Shown: positions 50,793 to 59,654, counted from the first letter of the stretch. The stretch: 64,000 bases of DNA from Chryseobacterium elymi (GCF_003385495.1 NZ_QNUH01000011.1:1-64000), one strand, 5' to 3'. The notes: generated from the letters alone by a model not told the origin. Numbers and translations: made by a program.

Positions 50793-51071
50793 ATGAAAAA
50801 ATTAATTATATGTTTAGCTGTTGCAACGGTAGCCGTAAGCTGTAAAAAGATCCAGGCAGGAGGAAACAAAAATACTTTGAAACTGGAAGAAGGAGTAGAA
50901 AGATATTCTGACGATGTGCAGGGCGGAGGTGAAGCACACAGTCATGAAGCTGCTGCAGGGCACCAAGAAACGGCTCCTGCTGAAAAGCATGAAGCTGTAG
51001 CTCCTAAAACAGACAGTACTACTGCTGTAAAGCCTGCTGAAGCTGAGAAAGCTCCAAAAGCCGAACACTAA
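50793..51071 (+). CDS. Small Ala/Glu/His-rich lipoprotein
   Basis: A 92-residue lipoprotein with lipobox VAVSC (Cys17). The mature part has no fold pattern: a KKIQAGGNKN start, then Gly/Asp-rich, His-containing and Lys/Ala/Glu/Pro-rich stretches (HSHEAAAGHQETAPAEKHEA, PAEAEKAPKAEH). It looks disordered. His clusters could bind metal, but this is a guess. It is monocistronic and ends in a strong terminator. Confidence 0.72.
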   Translation: MKKLIICLAVATVAVSCKKIQAGGNKNTLKLEEGVERYSDDVQGGGEAHSHEAAAGHQETAPAEKHEAVAPKTDSTTAVKPAEAEKAPKAEH

Positions 51072-51090
51072 TTATTAGTACATGATATAA

Positions 51091-51122
51091 AAAAATGTCC
51101 TGCCGAAATGCAGGACATTTTT
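51091..51122 (+). terminator. Terminator of the small lipoprotein gene
   Basis: AAAAATGTCCTGC / GCAGGACATTTTT, 13 bp perfect, 6-base loop, with T run; 20 bases after the stop. Confidence 0.92.
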
Positions 51123-51232
51123 TGTGCAAAAGTCTACAGGCTATTGACAAATAGCAGTTCTTCGGAAAATTATCTGTTTTTGTTTGCTGCTGCAGACCAA
51201 TTTCTTTATTTTTAACGAAACAAATTTTTAAA

Positions 51233-52612
51233 ATGCAAGAGACATTAAATTACATTAACGAAAACAAACAGCGTTTCGTGGATGAATTATTTGAGTTATT
51301 GAGAATTCCTTCTATTTCTGCAGATCCGGCGTATAAAAATGATGTATTGAAATGTGCGGATGTTGTTGCAGAATATCTTAAAAATGCAGGAGCTGACAAT
51401 GTAGAAGTATGTAAAACCAACGGATATCCCATTGTTTTCGGAGAAAAACTTTTAGAGAAAAATCTGCCAACAGTATTGGTATACGGACATTATGATGTTC
51501 AGCCGGCAGATCCATTAGAGCTTTGGACAAAACCACCTTTCGAACCTTATATTGAAAAAACAGAACTTCACCCGGAAGGAGCAATCTTTGCAAGAGGTTC
51601 AGCGGATGATAAAGGACAGTTTTTCATGCATGTAAAAGCTTTTGAAGCCATGATGAAGACCAATACACTGCCTTGTAACGTGAAATTTATCTTAGAAGGT
51701 GAAGAAGAAGTAGGATCTGTAAGCTTAGGAGATTTCGTTAATGAAAACAAAGAAAAGTTATCTTGCGACTGTATTTTGATTTCCGATACTCATATTTACA
51801 GCAACGAACAGCCAACTGTTACAACTGGTTTAAGAGGTTTAAGCTATGTGGAAGTTGAAGTGGAAGGACCCAACAGAGACCTTCATTCAGGGTTGTACGG
51901 TGGAGCAGTTCCAAACCCGATTCATGTGCTTTCCAGAATGATTGCTAAACTGATTGATGAAGACGGACATATTACCATCGACGGATTCTATGACAATGTA
52001 GAAACCGTATCAGATGCTGAAAGAGCAGATATGAACAAACTGAAGGATAGTCCGGAAGAATTCAAGAAATCTATCGGACTCAATGGAGTGGAAGGTGAAA
52101 AGAGCTATACAACGCTTGAAAGAACCTCTATCCGTCCTACCTTAGACTGTAACGGTATTTGGGGGGGATATACAGGAGAAGGAGCAAAAACAGTAATTCC
52201 TTCCAAAGCTTCTGCTAAAATTTCAATGCGTTTGGTTCCTTATCAGACTCCTGAAGAGATCACGGAAAAATTCACAAAATATTTTGAAAAAATTGCTCCT
52301 GAGAATGTTAAAGTAAAAGTAACACCTCACCACGGAGGAATGCCATATGTTTTACCAAGTGATACTAAAGAGTTTTTAGCGGCTAAGCAGGCTATGGAAA
52401 CTGCATTTGGTAAAGAAGTTCTTCCTTACAGAAGTGGAGGCAGTATTCCGATCACGGCAATGTTTGAAAAAGTATTGGGCGCTAAGTCCGTGCTAATGGG
52501 CTTTGGGCTGGATTCAGATGCAATTCACTCACCGAATGAACATTACGGGCTGTTTAATTTCTATAAAGGAATTGAAAGTATTCCGCTGTTCTTCGAGAAC
52601 TATTCAAAATAA
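51233..52612 (+). CDS. M20 family dipeptidase
   Basis: A 459-residue di-zinc peptidase of the M20 (CNDP-like) group. Metal and catalytic motifs are YGHYDVQPADP, GSADDKGQFFMH (bridging Asp), LEGEEEVGS (general base Glu) and the dimerisation domain after residue 200; the last metal His lies in SDAIHSPNEHYG. It cleaves dipeptides, possibly Xaa-His, in the cytoplasm (no signal peptide). It is monocistronic with a terminator after it. Confidence 0.93.
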   Translation: MQETLNYINENKQRFVDELFELLRIPSISADPAYKNDVLKCADVVAEYLKNAGADNVEVCKTNGYPIVFGEKLLEKNLPTVLVYGHYDVQPADPLELWTKPPFEPYIEKTELHPEGAIFARGSADDKGQFFMHVKAFEAMMKTNTLPCNVKFILEGEEEVGSVSLGDFVNENKEKLSCDCILISDTHIYSNEQPTVTTGLRGLSYVEVEVEGPNRDLHSGLYGGAVPNPIHVLSRMIAKLIDEDGHITIDGFYDNVETVSDAERADMNKLKDSPEEFKKSIGLNGVEGEKSYTTLERTSIRPTLDCNGIWGGYTGEGAKTVIPSKASAKISMRLVPYQTPEEITEKFTKYFEKIAPENVKVKVTPHHGGMPYVLPSDTKEFLAAKQAMETAFGKEVLPYRSGGSIPITAMFEKVLGAKSVLMGFGLDSDAIHSPNEHYGLFNFYKGIESIPLFFENYSK

Positions 52613-52635
52613 TTAAATATTTTATAATCATATTC

Positions 52636-52667
52636 AGTAAAGCGTTTCAAAATCGGAGCGCTTTACT
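52636..52667 (+). terminator. Terminator of the dipeptidase gene
   Basis: AGTAAAGCG / CGCTTTACT, 9 bp with a 14-base loop, followed by TTTTTTT. Confidence 0.75.
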
Positions 52668-52751
52668 TTTTTTTATGGTAATATCCCTATCAAATGATAT
52701 TTTTTTAGTTAATGTATGTGATTATTTTTAGTTCAACTTAAAATAATTGCT

Positions 52752-53669
52752 ATGAAAAAAAACTACTCCGTCGCATTCTGCTTGTTTTCAGTGTTTTCCT
52801 TTGCACAGCAGATGATTTCGTTTGAAAATTCAGATGGGTTTTATACCGGAAATATCCATGGACAGGGAACCTGGATCAGTACACCAACCGGGGATATGCC
52901 CCCGAACGTGCTTAACCAGATCATTTCTATGGATAATGCATCAGACGGAATTAATTCTCTGAAGATTGTGAAAGAAAACACGTATGGAACCCAATCCATT
53001 CCTATTATCGGCGCATTTGATAATCTTCCTGTACTGCTTCCTTACAACAGTTTTACAGTTTCTTTCGATATCAATATGTCCCAGCTTAACGGATCTATCT
53101 TTAGCTTTCAGGGAGTGAGCAGCGCTGACGAAAAATATATTGTCAGACTCGATTTTGATAATTCCGGTGCAATTAAAGTTCTGAAAACATTATCAGGAAA
53201 TCCTGTAATGGACATTGCATTGGGAACGTGGCAGCCGAATTCCTGGTACCATATTGCGGTTGTAGGAACCACCTCAGATGTTAAATATTATCTGAACGGG
53301 ATTTTGATCTATTCCGGTATTGCAGTAGAAATAATGGATATAAACCAATTGCGTTTCGTACACGATAATGCAGATGGGACAGCTTATATTGATAATGTTA
53401 AAGTATATAATCAGGCATTATTATCTGTGGCAAATAGTGCTGTAAATAAGAATGCGGTAGTTGTATATCCTAATCCCGCTTCAGATTTTATTAAAATAAG
53501 TGCTTCTTCTAAGATAAAAAACATTGAAATCTTTGAGTCTGCTGGCAAAAAGATTCAGTTGAGATTAGAAAATGATACAATAGACGTTAGAAATCTTCCT
53601 GCTGGCACATACTTGATCAATATTAGAACTGAATACGGTAATTTTTCGGAGAAGTTTATTAAAAAATAG
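52752..53669 (+). CDS. Type IX secreted protein with LamG/concanavalin-like fold (first of a tandem pair)
   Basis: A 305-residue exported protein: signal peptide (1-18, FAQQ), a jelly-roll lectin-like domain (about 20-215; FTVSFDINMSQ, YHIAVVGTTSDVKYYLNGILIYSG, RFVHDNADGTAYIDNVKVYN) and a type IX sorting domain (about 235-305; VYPNPASDFIKIS, GTYLINIRTEYGNFSEKFIKK). The paralogue at 53777 has the same plan. Substrate unknown; a surface binding protein is likely. Confidence 0.88.
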   Translation: MKKNYSVAFCLFSVFSFAQQMISFENSDGFYTGNIHGQGTWISTPTGDMPPNVLNQIISMDNASDGINSLKIVKENTYGTQSIPIIGAFDNLPVLLPYNSFTVSFDINMSQLNGSIFSFQGVSSADEKYIVRLDFDNSGAIKVLKTLSGNPVMDIALGTWQPNSWYHIAVVGTTSDVKYYLNGILIYSGIAVEIMDINQLRFVHDNADGTAYIDNVKVYNQALLSVANSAVNKNAVVVYPNPASDFIKISASSKIKNIEIFESAGKKIQLRLENDTIDVRNLPAGTYLINIRTEYGNFSEKFIKK

Positions 53670-53694
53670 ATGAAATTCTTCATTAATTTTATCC

Positions 53695-53705
53695 CTTATT
53701 AGTGA
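53695..53705 (+). promoter_or_regulatory. CTTATTAGTGA motif upstream of the second type IX protein
   Basis: It matches the CTTATTGGTGA core of 33796-33815 and 44706-44718 with one change and lies 39 bases before the -7 box. Confidence 0.3.
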
Positions 53706-53744
53706 ATTTTATTGTTATTTCTTTTTAATTTAGACTAAATGTTC

Positions 53745-53752
53745 TATATTTG
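53745..53752 (+). promoter_or_regulatory. -7 box of the second type IX protein gene
   Basis: TATATTTG fits TAnnTTTG, 24 bases before the ATG at 53777, so the gene has its own promoter. Confidence 0.55.
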
Positions 53753-53776
53753 CCCAAACTAATAATAAAAAATACC

Positions 53777-54697
53777 ATGAAAAAACTTTACATTATTGCA
53801 ATTTCTCTATTTTCAGTATTGTCATTTGCACAACAAACAATATCTTTTGAAACAAGCGAAGGTTTTACAGCGGGAAATATTAATGGACAGCAAGGTTGGA
53901 TTTCGACAGCCACAGGAGGAACGCCGCCAAATATTACGACCCAGATTGTTTCAAGTGAGTTGGCAAGTCAAGGATCGAACAGTCTTAAGATAGCAATAGA
54001 TCCTGCTTTTGGACCTCAGCAAAATCCTGTAATGGGAGGCTTCTATACTTTTCCAGCAGCATTAACCTATAATAATTTTACACTTTCATTTGATGTAAGA
54101 CTAACAGAACAGTCTGCAAATAGTTCAGATTTTGTTTTCAGAACAGTTAGTACTGCAGGAACAGGAAGTATTGTCACTTATATTAATTTTGCATATAATG
54201 GTAAAATTATGCTTGTTAACGCAGGCTCAACAACTTTGGTCGATACAAATAAAACTTGGACAGCAAATGCTTGGGCGAGAGTAAAAATAGTTTCCACATC
54301 TACAGGAATTCAGTATTATGTGAATAATGTTTTAATTTATACAGGACAGCCTTACGTTCAAAGTAATATTAATAGAATGGATTTTGTTCATGATAATTAT
54401 TCCGGAAATGGTTATATAGATAACATTAAAATAAATAACGAATCAGTTTTATCTACACAGGAAGCTATAGCAAATATTGAGAATATATCAGTATACCCGA
54501 ACCCAACAACAGATTATATTAATATTAAAACATCTGCAAAAATTAAAAATGTTGAAGTTTATGAAATTTCAGGAAAAAGAATTAATATTAAGCTAGAAGA
54601 AAATAAGGTTGATGTTAGAGATCTGGGAACTGGAACTTATTTATTAAATGTAGAAACTGAAGGAAGAAACTACACTAAACAATTCATCAAAAAATAA
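53777..54697 (+). CDS. Type IX secreted protein with LamG/concanavalin-like fold (second of a tandem pair)
   Basis: A 306-residue paralogue of the preceding protein with the same order: signal peptide (1-18, SFAQQ), jelly-roll domain (LTYNNFTLSFDVRL, RMDFVHDNYSGNGYIDNIKIN) and type IX sorting domain (VYPNPTTDYINIK, GTYLLNVETEGRNYTKQFIKK). The ATG at 53777 is chosen over the TTG at 53750, since the latter lies inside the -7 box. Its coding sequence uses more A/T-ending codons than its neighbour, hinting at separate histories after duplication or at transfer. Confidence 0.88.
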   Translation: MKKLYIIAISLFSVLSFAQQTISFETSEGFTAGNINGQQGWISTATGGTPPNITTQIVSSELASQGSNSLKIAIDPAFGPQQNPVMGGFYTFPAALTYNNFTLSFDVRLTEQSANSSDFVFRTVSTAGTGSIVTYINFAYNGKIMLVNAGSTTLVDTNKTWTANAWARVKIVSTSTGIQYYVNNVLIYTGQPYVQSNINRMDFVHDNYSGNGYIDNIKINNESVLSTQEAIANIENISVYPNPTTDYINIKTSAKIKNVEVYEISGKRINIKLEENKVDVRDLGTGTYLLNVETEGRNYTKQFIKK

Positions 54698-54721
54698 TAC
54701 CTGATAAATCTTAGTCTATAT

Positions 54722-54745
54722 AAAACGCTTCAATTGGAGCGTTTT
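54722..54745 (+). terminator. Terminator of the second type IX protein gene
   Basis: AAAACGCT / AGCGTTTT with an 8-base loop, followed by TGTTATTTT; 25 bases after the stop. Confidence 0.75.
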
Positions 54746-54776
54746 TGTTATTTTAGAGAATTAAAATTAAAACATT

Positions 54777-55481
54777 ATGTCAGAAAATAAAGTAGCTTAT
54801 ATTACCGGAGGAACCAAAGGGATTGGTTTTGGAATAGCAAAAATATTGTTGGAAAACGGTATTTCAGTAGCATTTTCGGGACGTAAAAAAGATGATGTAG
54901 AGAAAGCTGAAGAAGAACTTAAAAAATATTCAGAGAATGTTTTGGGGATTGTTTCAGATGTAAGAAGCCTTGAAAGCGAAGAAGAGGCTGTAAAATATAT
55001 CATTGAAACATTCGGAAGGCTGGATTTTGTCATTGCCAATGCAGGATTGGGAATATTCAAACCTGTAGATGAACTGACTGCCGAAGAGTGGAATGATATG
55101 ATAGAGACGAATCTGACAGGTGTTTTTTATACCTTAAAAGCTTCTGTAGAAGAATTAAAAAAGACAGAAGGTTATTACATCACAGTTTCGAGCCTGGCAG
55201 GTGCCAATTTCTTTGAAAACGGAACAGGTTATAATGCTTCTAAATTCGGAGTGGTAGGCTTTACTCAGGCTGCAATGATTGATCTTAGAAAATATAACAT
55301 CAAATCTACTGTCATTATGCCGGGATCTGTCGCTACAAATTTTAACGGAAATGTTCCTTCAGAAAAAGACAGCTGGAAGATCCAGCCCGAAGATATGGGG
55401 AATCTGGTCCTCGATATTTTGAAAATGAATCCACGGGTTTTGCCCAGCAAAATAGAGTTTAGGGCAACAAAACCAGCCTAG
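54777..55481 (+). CDS. Short-chain dehydrogenase/reductase
   Basis: A 234-residue classical SDR with a cofactor motif GGTKGIGFGIA (residues 11-21), NAG (88-90), the active-site Ser138/139, and the YNASK tetrad motif (Tyr152, Lys156). The Arg after the second strand (SGRKKDD) suggests NADPH. The substrate is unknown; no neighbouring gene gives a hint. Close homologues are often annotated as ketoacyl reductases, but nothing here supports that specifically. Confidence 0.9.
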   Translation: MSENKVAYITGGTKGIGFGIAKILLENGISVAFSGRKKDDVEKAEEELKKYSENVLGIVSDVRSLESEEEAVKYIIETFGRLDFVIANAGLGIFKPVDELTAEEWNDMIETNLTGVFYTLKASVEELKKTEGYYITVSSLAGANFFENGTGYNASKFGVVGFTQAAMIDLRKYNIKSTVIMPGSVATNFNGNVPSEKDSWKIQPEDMGNLVLDILKMNPRVLPSKIEFRATKPA

Positions 55482-55518
55482 TAAATGCATTTAATGTATT
55501 GAATAGTAAAAAAATAAG

Positions 55519-55536
55519 TATTATGCATGCATAATA
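55519..55536. promoter_or_regulatory. 18-bp perfect palindrome over the likely etfBA promoter
   Basis: TATTATGCATGCATAATA is perfectly self-complementary. It lies 12 bases before a -7-like box, TATATTAG (55548-55555), thus covering the -33 region, 98 bases before the etfB ATG. A second, shorter ATGCAT palindrome lies at 55484-55493. Likely a repressor operator. Confidence 0.5.
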
Positions 55537-55634
55537 TATTTTTTAATTATATTAGCAACGTAAAATATAACAAAATCTCAGCATAAAACACTAAGGTTTT
55601 TTATGCCTAAAAGGGAAAAAATAAAATAGTACAC

Positions 55635-56381
55635 ATGAAAATATTAGTTTGTATCAGTAGTGTTCCGGATACTACTTCCAAGATTAACTTTACAGCAGAT
55701 AAATCTGCTTTCGACAAAAATGGAATTCAGTGGGTAATCAATCCTTTAGATGAATTTGCGTTGACAAAAGCAGTTAAACTTCAGGAATCTCAGGGTGCAA
55801 CTGTAACAGTGATCAACGTAGGAGATGCTGCTACAGAACCGGTGATCAGAAAAGCATTAGCTATTGGTGCCAATGATGCCGTGAGAGTAAACCTTGATCC
55901 TAAAGACAGCTATTCTACAGCAAAAGAAATCGCTGCAGTAGCTCAAAACGGAGGATATGACCTTATCCTTTGCGGAAAAGAATCTATCGACTACAATGGA
56001 GGTTCAGTACCGGGAATGGTCGCTCAGTTGCTAAATCAGCCTTTCGTCAATGCATCTGTAGGTTTAGATGTAAATGGAAGCGAAGCTACAGCTGTAAGAG
56101 AAATTGAAGGCGGAAAAGAAACGATATCAGTAAAATTACCTGCTGTAATCGCAGGACAAAAAGGATTGGTAGATGAAAAAGATCTGATCATCCCGAATAT
56201 GAGAGGGATCATGTCTGCAAGAACGAAGCCTTTACAGGTAGTAGAGCCTGCTTCTTCTGAGGTGAAAGTTCAGGGAGTAACTTATGATAGTGTGCCGCCG
56301 AGAGCTGCTGTTAAAATGGTTTCTCCTGACAATTTGGATGAATTGGTAAGATTACTTCACGAAGAAGCTAAAGTAATCTAA
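55635..56381 (+). CDS. etfB: Electron transfer flavoprotein subunit beta
   Basis: A 248-residue ETF beta (adenine-nucleotide-binding). The start MKILVCISSVPDTTSKI and PLDEFALTKAVKL match family signatures, with GVTYDSVPPRAAVKM toward the end. It accepts electrons from acyl-CoA dehydrogenases and passes them on through EtfA. It is followed by etfA after 101 bases. Confidence 0.96.
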   Translation: MKILVCISSVPDTTSKINFTADKSAFDKNGIQWVINPLDEFALTKAVKLQESQGATVTVINVGDAATEPVIRKALAIGANDAVRVNLDPKDSYSTAKEIAAVAQNGGYDLILCGKESIDYNGGSVPGMVAQLLNQPFVNASVGLDVNGSEATAVREIEGGKETISVKLPAVIAGQKGLVDEKDLIIPNMRGIMSARTKPLQVVEPASSEVKVQGVTYDSVPPRAAVKMVSPDNLDELVRLLHEEAKVI

Positions 56382-56482
56382 AAATTTAAAAGAAAGAAGC
56401 TGAAACAGGGACATATGTTGAGCCCTGATCTGATTTCTAATCTTTTAATCCTTAAATTTTTTAATCTTTAAATTTAAAAAAA

Positions 56483-57430
56483 ATGGCAGTATTCGTATAC
56501 GCAGAAAATATAAATGGAGTTTACAAAAAAGCAGCTTTTGAAGCCGTTTCTTATGCTAAAGCAATTGCAGACCAGGCGGGAGATACCGTTACGGCAATCT
56601 CTGTAAACCCTACAGATTCTTCAGATTTATTATATAAATATGGAGCGTCAAACGTTATCAATGTAAAAGACGAAGGTCTTAAAAACTTTTCAGCAAAGGC
56701 ATTTGCTCAGGCTGTAAGTGAATTGGCAGATGGAAACACTATTGTTTTCCCTCACACTACAGATGCTTCTTCTATCGCTCCTATGCTTGCAGTAATGAAG
56801 AACTATTCTTTAATTACCAACGTACTGGAAGCTCCTGAAAGTCTTTCTCCGTTCCAGGTGAAAAGAAAAGCTTTCTCTGGAAAAGGATTTATGCATGCAA
56901 AAGCTGAAGGAAGCGGGGTAATTATTACTGTTTCTCAAAATGCTTTCGGAGTAAAAGAAAGTGCTGTAGCAGGATCAGAAGAAGTTAAAAATCTATCAGT
57001 AGCCAACGAAGATACTAAAGTGATTTCTCACGAGCAGAGTTCAGGTAAACTAGACCTAAAAGAGGCTGAAGTAGTGGTTTCTGCAGGAAGAGGAATGAAA
57101 GGTCCTGAAAACTGGGGAATGGTTGAAGATCTGGCTAATATTCTTGGGGCTGCTACAGCTTGTTCTAAGCCGGTTTCTGACATCGGATGGAGACCTCACA
57201 CAGAACACGTAGGGCAGACAGGTAAAGCGATTTCACCTAACCTTTATATCGCAATAGGTATTTCCGGGGCTATCCAGCACTTGGCTGGGGTAAACTCTTC
57301 CAAAACCATCGTAGTTATTAATAATGATGCTGAAGCACCATTCTTTAAGTCTGCAGATTATGGAGTAGTAGGAGATGCTTTCCAGATTATTCCTGCATTA
57401 ACTGAGAAGATCAAAGCAATTAAAGGATAA
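56483..57430 (+). CDS. etfA: Electron transfer flavoprotein subunit alpha
   Basis: A 315-residue ETF alpha that carries FAD. The C-terminal FAD-binding domain has the signatures [14 protein letters not shown] and [19 protein letters not shown]. Partner of EtfB; together they feed electrons from fatty-acid and amino-acid oxidation to the quinone pool. The operon closes with a terminator and a copy of the dispersed 30-bp repeat. Confidence 0.96.
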   Translation: MAVFVYAENINGVYKKAAFEAVSYAKAIADQAGDTVTAISVNPTDSSDLLYKYGASNVINVKDEGLKNFSAKAFAQAVSELADGNTIVFPHTTDASSIAPMLAVMKNYSLITNVLEAPESLSPFQVKRKAFSGKGFMHAKAEGSGVIITVSQNAFGVKESAVAGSEEVKNLSVANEDTKVISHEQSSGKLDLKEAEVVVSAGRGMKGPENWGMVEDLANILGAATACSKPVSDIGWRPHTEHVGQTGKAISPNLYIAIGISGAIQHLAGVNSSKTIVVINNDAEAPFFKSADYGVVGDAFQIIPALTEKIKAIKG

Positions 57431-57438
57431 AAAAATCA

Positions 57439-57468
57439 GTGAATTTTACTCCGCAAGTCAATAGTTAA
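57439..57468 (-). repeat. Second copy of the 30-bp dispersed repeat (inverted)
   Basis: The reverse complement matches 47764-47793 at 27 of 30 positions; the three differences are all transitions. It begins 8 bases after the etfA stop. Confidence 0.75.
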
Positions 57469-57517
57469 TTTTAAAACTGACACGAAGTAATTCACGATTT
57501 ACAATTCACATAAAAAT

Positions 57518-57542
57518 AAAAGTTCGGGCTTTCCGGGCTTTT
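57518..57542 (+). terminator. Terminator of etfBA
   Basis: AAAAGTTCGG / CCGGGCTTTT (two G-U pairs), 5-base loop, followed by ATTTTTG. Confidence 0.75.
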
Positions 57543-57582
57543 ATTTTTGCGTAAAAACTAAAATCACAATAAAAAATTAATC

Positions 57583-57590
57583 TATATTTG
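57583..57590 (+). promoter_or_regulatory. -7 box directly before the bifunctional nuclease gene
   Basis: TATATTTG fits TAnnTTTG and is five bases from the ATG at 57596, so the transcript would start at or next to the start codon. Confidence 0.55.
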
Positions 57591-57595
57591 TAGCT

Positions 57596-58195
57596 ATGGA
57601 TTATAAGCAGCTAATCATTCGCGGAATATCGTACAGCCAGACCCAATCGGGGGCTTACGCTTTGTTATTGGAACATGAAGAAACACATATAAAATTACCT
57701 GTTGTTATAGGAAATTTCGAGGCTCAGTCTATTTCGCTGGGACTGGAAAAAGACATCCATCCGCCCCGTCCGCTTACCCATGATTTATTCACAAAATTTA
57801 TAGTTTCTGCCCATTATGAATTGGTTTCAGTAATTATTTACCAAATCGTAGACGGTGTATTTTTTTCTAATATCAATTTCAAAAATAAAGCTAATAACGA
57901 AGAGCTGATCCTTGATGCAAGAACTTCTGATGCAGTAGCAATGGCCGTAAGATTTGACGCTCCTATTTTTACCACTCAGCAGGTTCTTAATGAAGCCGGA
58001 ATTCTTCTTGAACTGGAAGACGTTTCAAAAGAAGAGCAGCCGTTCTCCGAAACCGAACAGTCTGAAGATAATTTAAAAGCTGTATCTATGGAAGAGCTTC
58101 AGAAATTATTAGATGAAGCTGTAAAAGAAGAAGACTTCGATACCGCTCTGGAAATTCAGGAAGAAATTAAAAGGAGGAAAAAGAAAATTGATTAA
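57596..58195 (+). CDS. Bifunctional nuclease family protein with UVR motif
   Basis: A 199-residue protein. The first 135 residues are a bifunctional nuclease (DUF151) domain (LPVVIGNFEAQSISLGLE, RPLTHDLF, DARTSDAVAMAVRFDAPIF). The C-terminal part has an acidic linker and a UVR-like motif (about 163-195; EELQKLLDEAVKEEDFDTALEIQEEI), known from UvrB/UvrC and ClpC partners. DUF151 proteins can cut DNA and RNA; the biological role in Bacteroidetes is unknown. The nucleoside transporter gene follows by 19 bases. Confidence 0.9.
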   Translation: MDYKQLIIRGISYSQTQSGAYALLLEHEETHIKLPVVIGNFEAQSISLGLEKDIHPPRPLTHDLFTKFIVSAHYELVSVIIYQIVDGVFFSNINFKNKANNEELILDARTSDAVAMAVRFDAPIFTTQQVLNEAGILLELEDVSKEEQPFSETEQSEDNLKAVSMEELQKLLDEAVKEEDFDTALEIQEEIKRRKKKID

Positions 58196-58214
58196 AGAGA
58201 TACTATACTAAGCT

Positions 58215-59597
58215 ATGAATTTAAAATTACGACTTACCATCCTCAGTTTTCTCCAGTTTTTCGTTTGGGGAGCATGGCTGATTACGATGGCTAATTTTTG
58301 GTTCGGTACAAAACACTGGGACGGAACCCAGTTTGGAGCCGTTTTCGGAACCATGGGAATAGCTTCTATTTTTATGCCGACCATTACCGGGATTATTGCG
58401 GACCGCTGGGTGAATGCAGAACGTATATTTTCTGTACTGCATATCCTTTACGGGGTTATCCTTTTTGTACTGCCTCATTCCGCAGATCCTAATTCTTTCT
58501 TTTGGCTGATGCTTCTGGCGATGTGCTTTTATATGCCTACCATTGCCTTAGCAAACTCTATTTCTTACACGATCCTGAAAAACAGTAATCTGGATGTCGT
58601 GAGAGATTTTCCGCCTATCCGGGTGTGGGGAACTATCGGGTTTATTGTAGCGATGTGGATTACTAATCTTACAGGAAACAAAGCTACTGAAGGACAGTTT
58701 TATATCGGCGGGGCTATTGCTATATTTTTAGGGATCTATGCTCTTACTTTACCAAAATGTCCGCCACAGAAACTGATCGATAAAAACGCCCCACTATCTG
58801 AGCAATTAGGCCTTAATGCATTTAAGCTTTTCGGAAGCTATAAAATGGCTTTGTTCTTTTTGTTTTCAATGCTTTTGGGTGCAGCACTTCAGCTGACTAA
58901 TGCTTACGGAGATGTATTCTTAAGTGAATTTTCACATTTTCCCAAATATGCAGACTCATTTGTAGTTCAGAGATCTACGATTATCATGTCGATTTCACAG
59001 GTTTCGGAAACCCTATTTATTTTGGCAATTCCATTCTTTCTGAGGAAATTCGGAATTAAAAAAGTAATGTTGATGTCTATGCTGGCCTGGGTACTCAGGT
59101 TTGGGTTCTTTGCTTACGGTGTTCCGGACGGATTCGGGCTTTCGCTGATCATTTTCTCATGCATCGTATACGGAATGGCATTTGATTTCTTCAATATTTC
59201 AGGTTCTCTTTTCGTAGAAACGACGACCGATAAGAAGATAAGATCATCCGCTCAGGGATTATTTATGATGATGACTAATGGTTTTGGTGCTCTCTTCGGA
59301 AGCTATATTGCAGGATGGGCTATTGATAAATTTTTCACTCACAAATTTACGAATGCATCAGATCTTTCTGCTTACCTTGACACAACAGCTGATAATCCTA
59401 CTTTCCTGGAAATCCTTAAAAACAGTTTTAATTCAGCAGTAAATGCTGATGGAACACTTTCATCAGTAGTGATGGTGAAAGACTGGCAGAATATATGGCT
59501 CTCATTTGCAATTTATGCACTGATTCTTGCCATTTTCTTTGCTATTTTATTCAGACATAAACACAATCCGGAAGAGGTTTCTTCAGTGAAACATTAA
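58215..59597 (+). CDS. Nucleoside permease (MFS, NupG-type)
   Basis: A 460-residue transporter with about twelve hydrophobic helices. The N-terminus NLKLRLTILSFLQFFVWGAWLITM and the phrase IRVWGTIGFIVAMW are typical of the nucleoside:proton symporter family. It should import nucleosides across the inner membrane. It lies 19 bases after the nuclease gene, so one transcript may couple nucleic-acid breakdown with nucleoside uptake. A long loop (about 385-415) before the last helix is unusual in length. Confidence 0.9.
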   Translation: MNLKLRLTILSFLQFFVWGAWLITMANFWFGTKHWDGTQFGAVFGTMGIASIFMPTITGIIADRWVNAERIFSVLHILYGVILFVLPHSADPNSFFWLMLLAMCFYMPTIALANSISYTILKNSNLDVVRDFPPIRVWGTIGFIVAMWITNLTGNKATEGQFYIGGAIAIFLGIYALTLPKCPPQKLIDKNAPLSEQLGLNAFKLFGSYKMALFFLFSMLLGAALQLTNAYGDVFLSEFSHFPKYADSFVVQRSTIIMSISQVSETLFILAIPFFLRKFGIKKVMLMSMLAWVLRFGFFAYGVPDGFGLSLIIFSCIVYGMAFDFFNISGSLFVETTTDKKIRSSAQGLFMMMTNGFGALFGSYIAGWAIDKFFTHKFTNASDLSAYLDTTADNPTFLEILKNSFNSAVNADGTLSSVVMVKDWQNIWLSFAIYALILAIFFAILFRHKHNPEEVSSVKH

Positions 59598-59624
59598 TCC
59601 TATTGAATTGATTATTAATATATT

Positions 59625-59654
59625 AAATTGCACTTTTGAAAGAAAGTGCAATTT
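59625..59654 (+). terminator. Terminator of the nuclease/nucleoside permease operon
   Basis: AAATTGCACTTT / AAAGTGCAATTT, 12 bp perfect, 6-base loop, followed by TTTTT; 27 bases after the stop. Confidence 0.92.
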
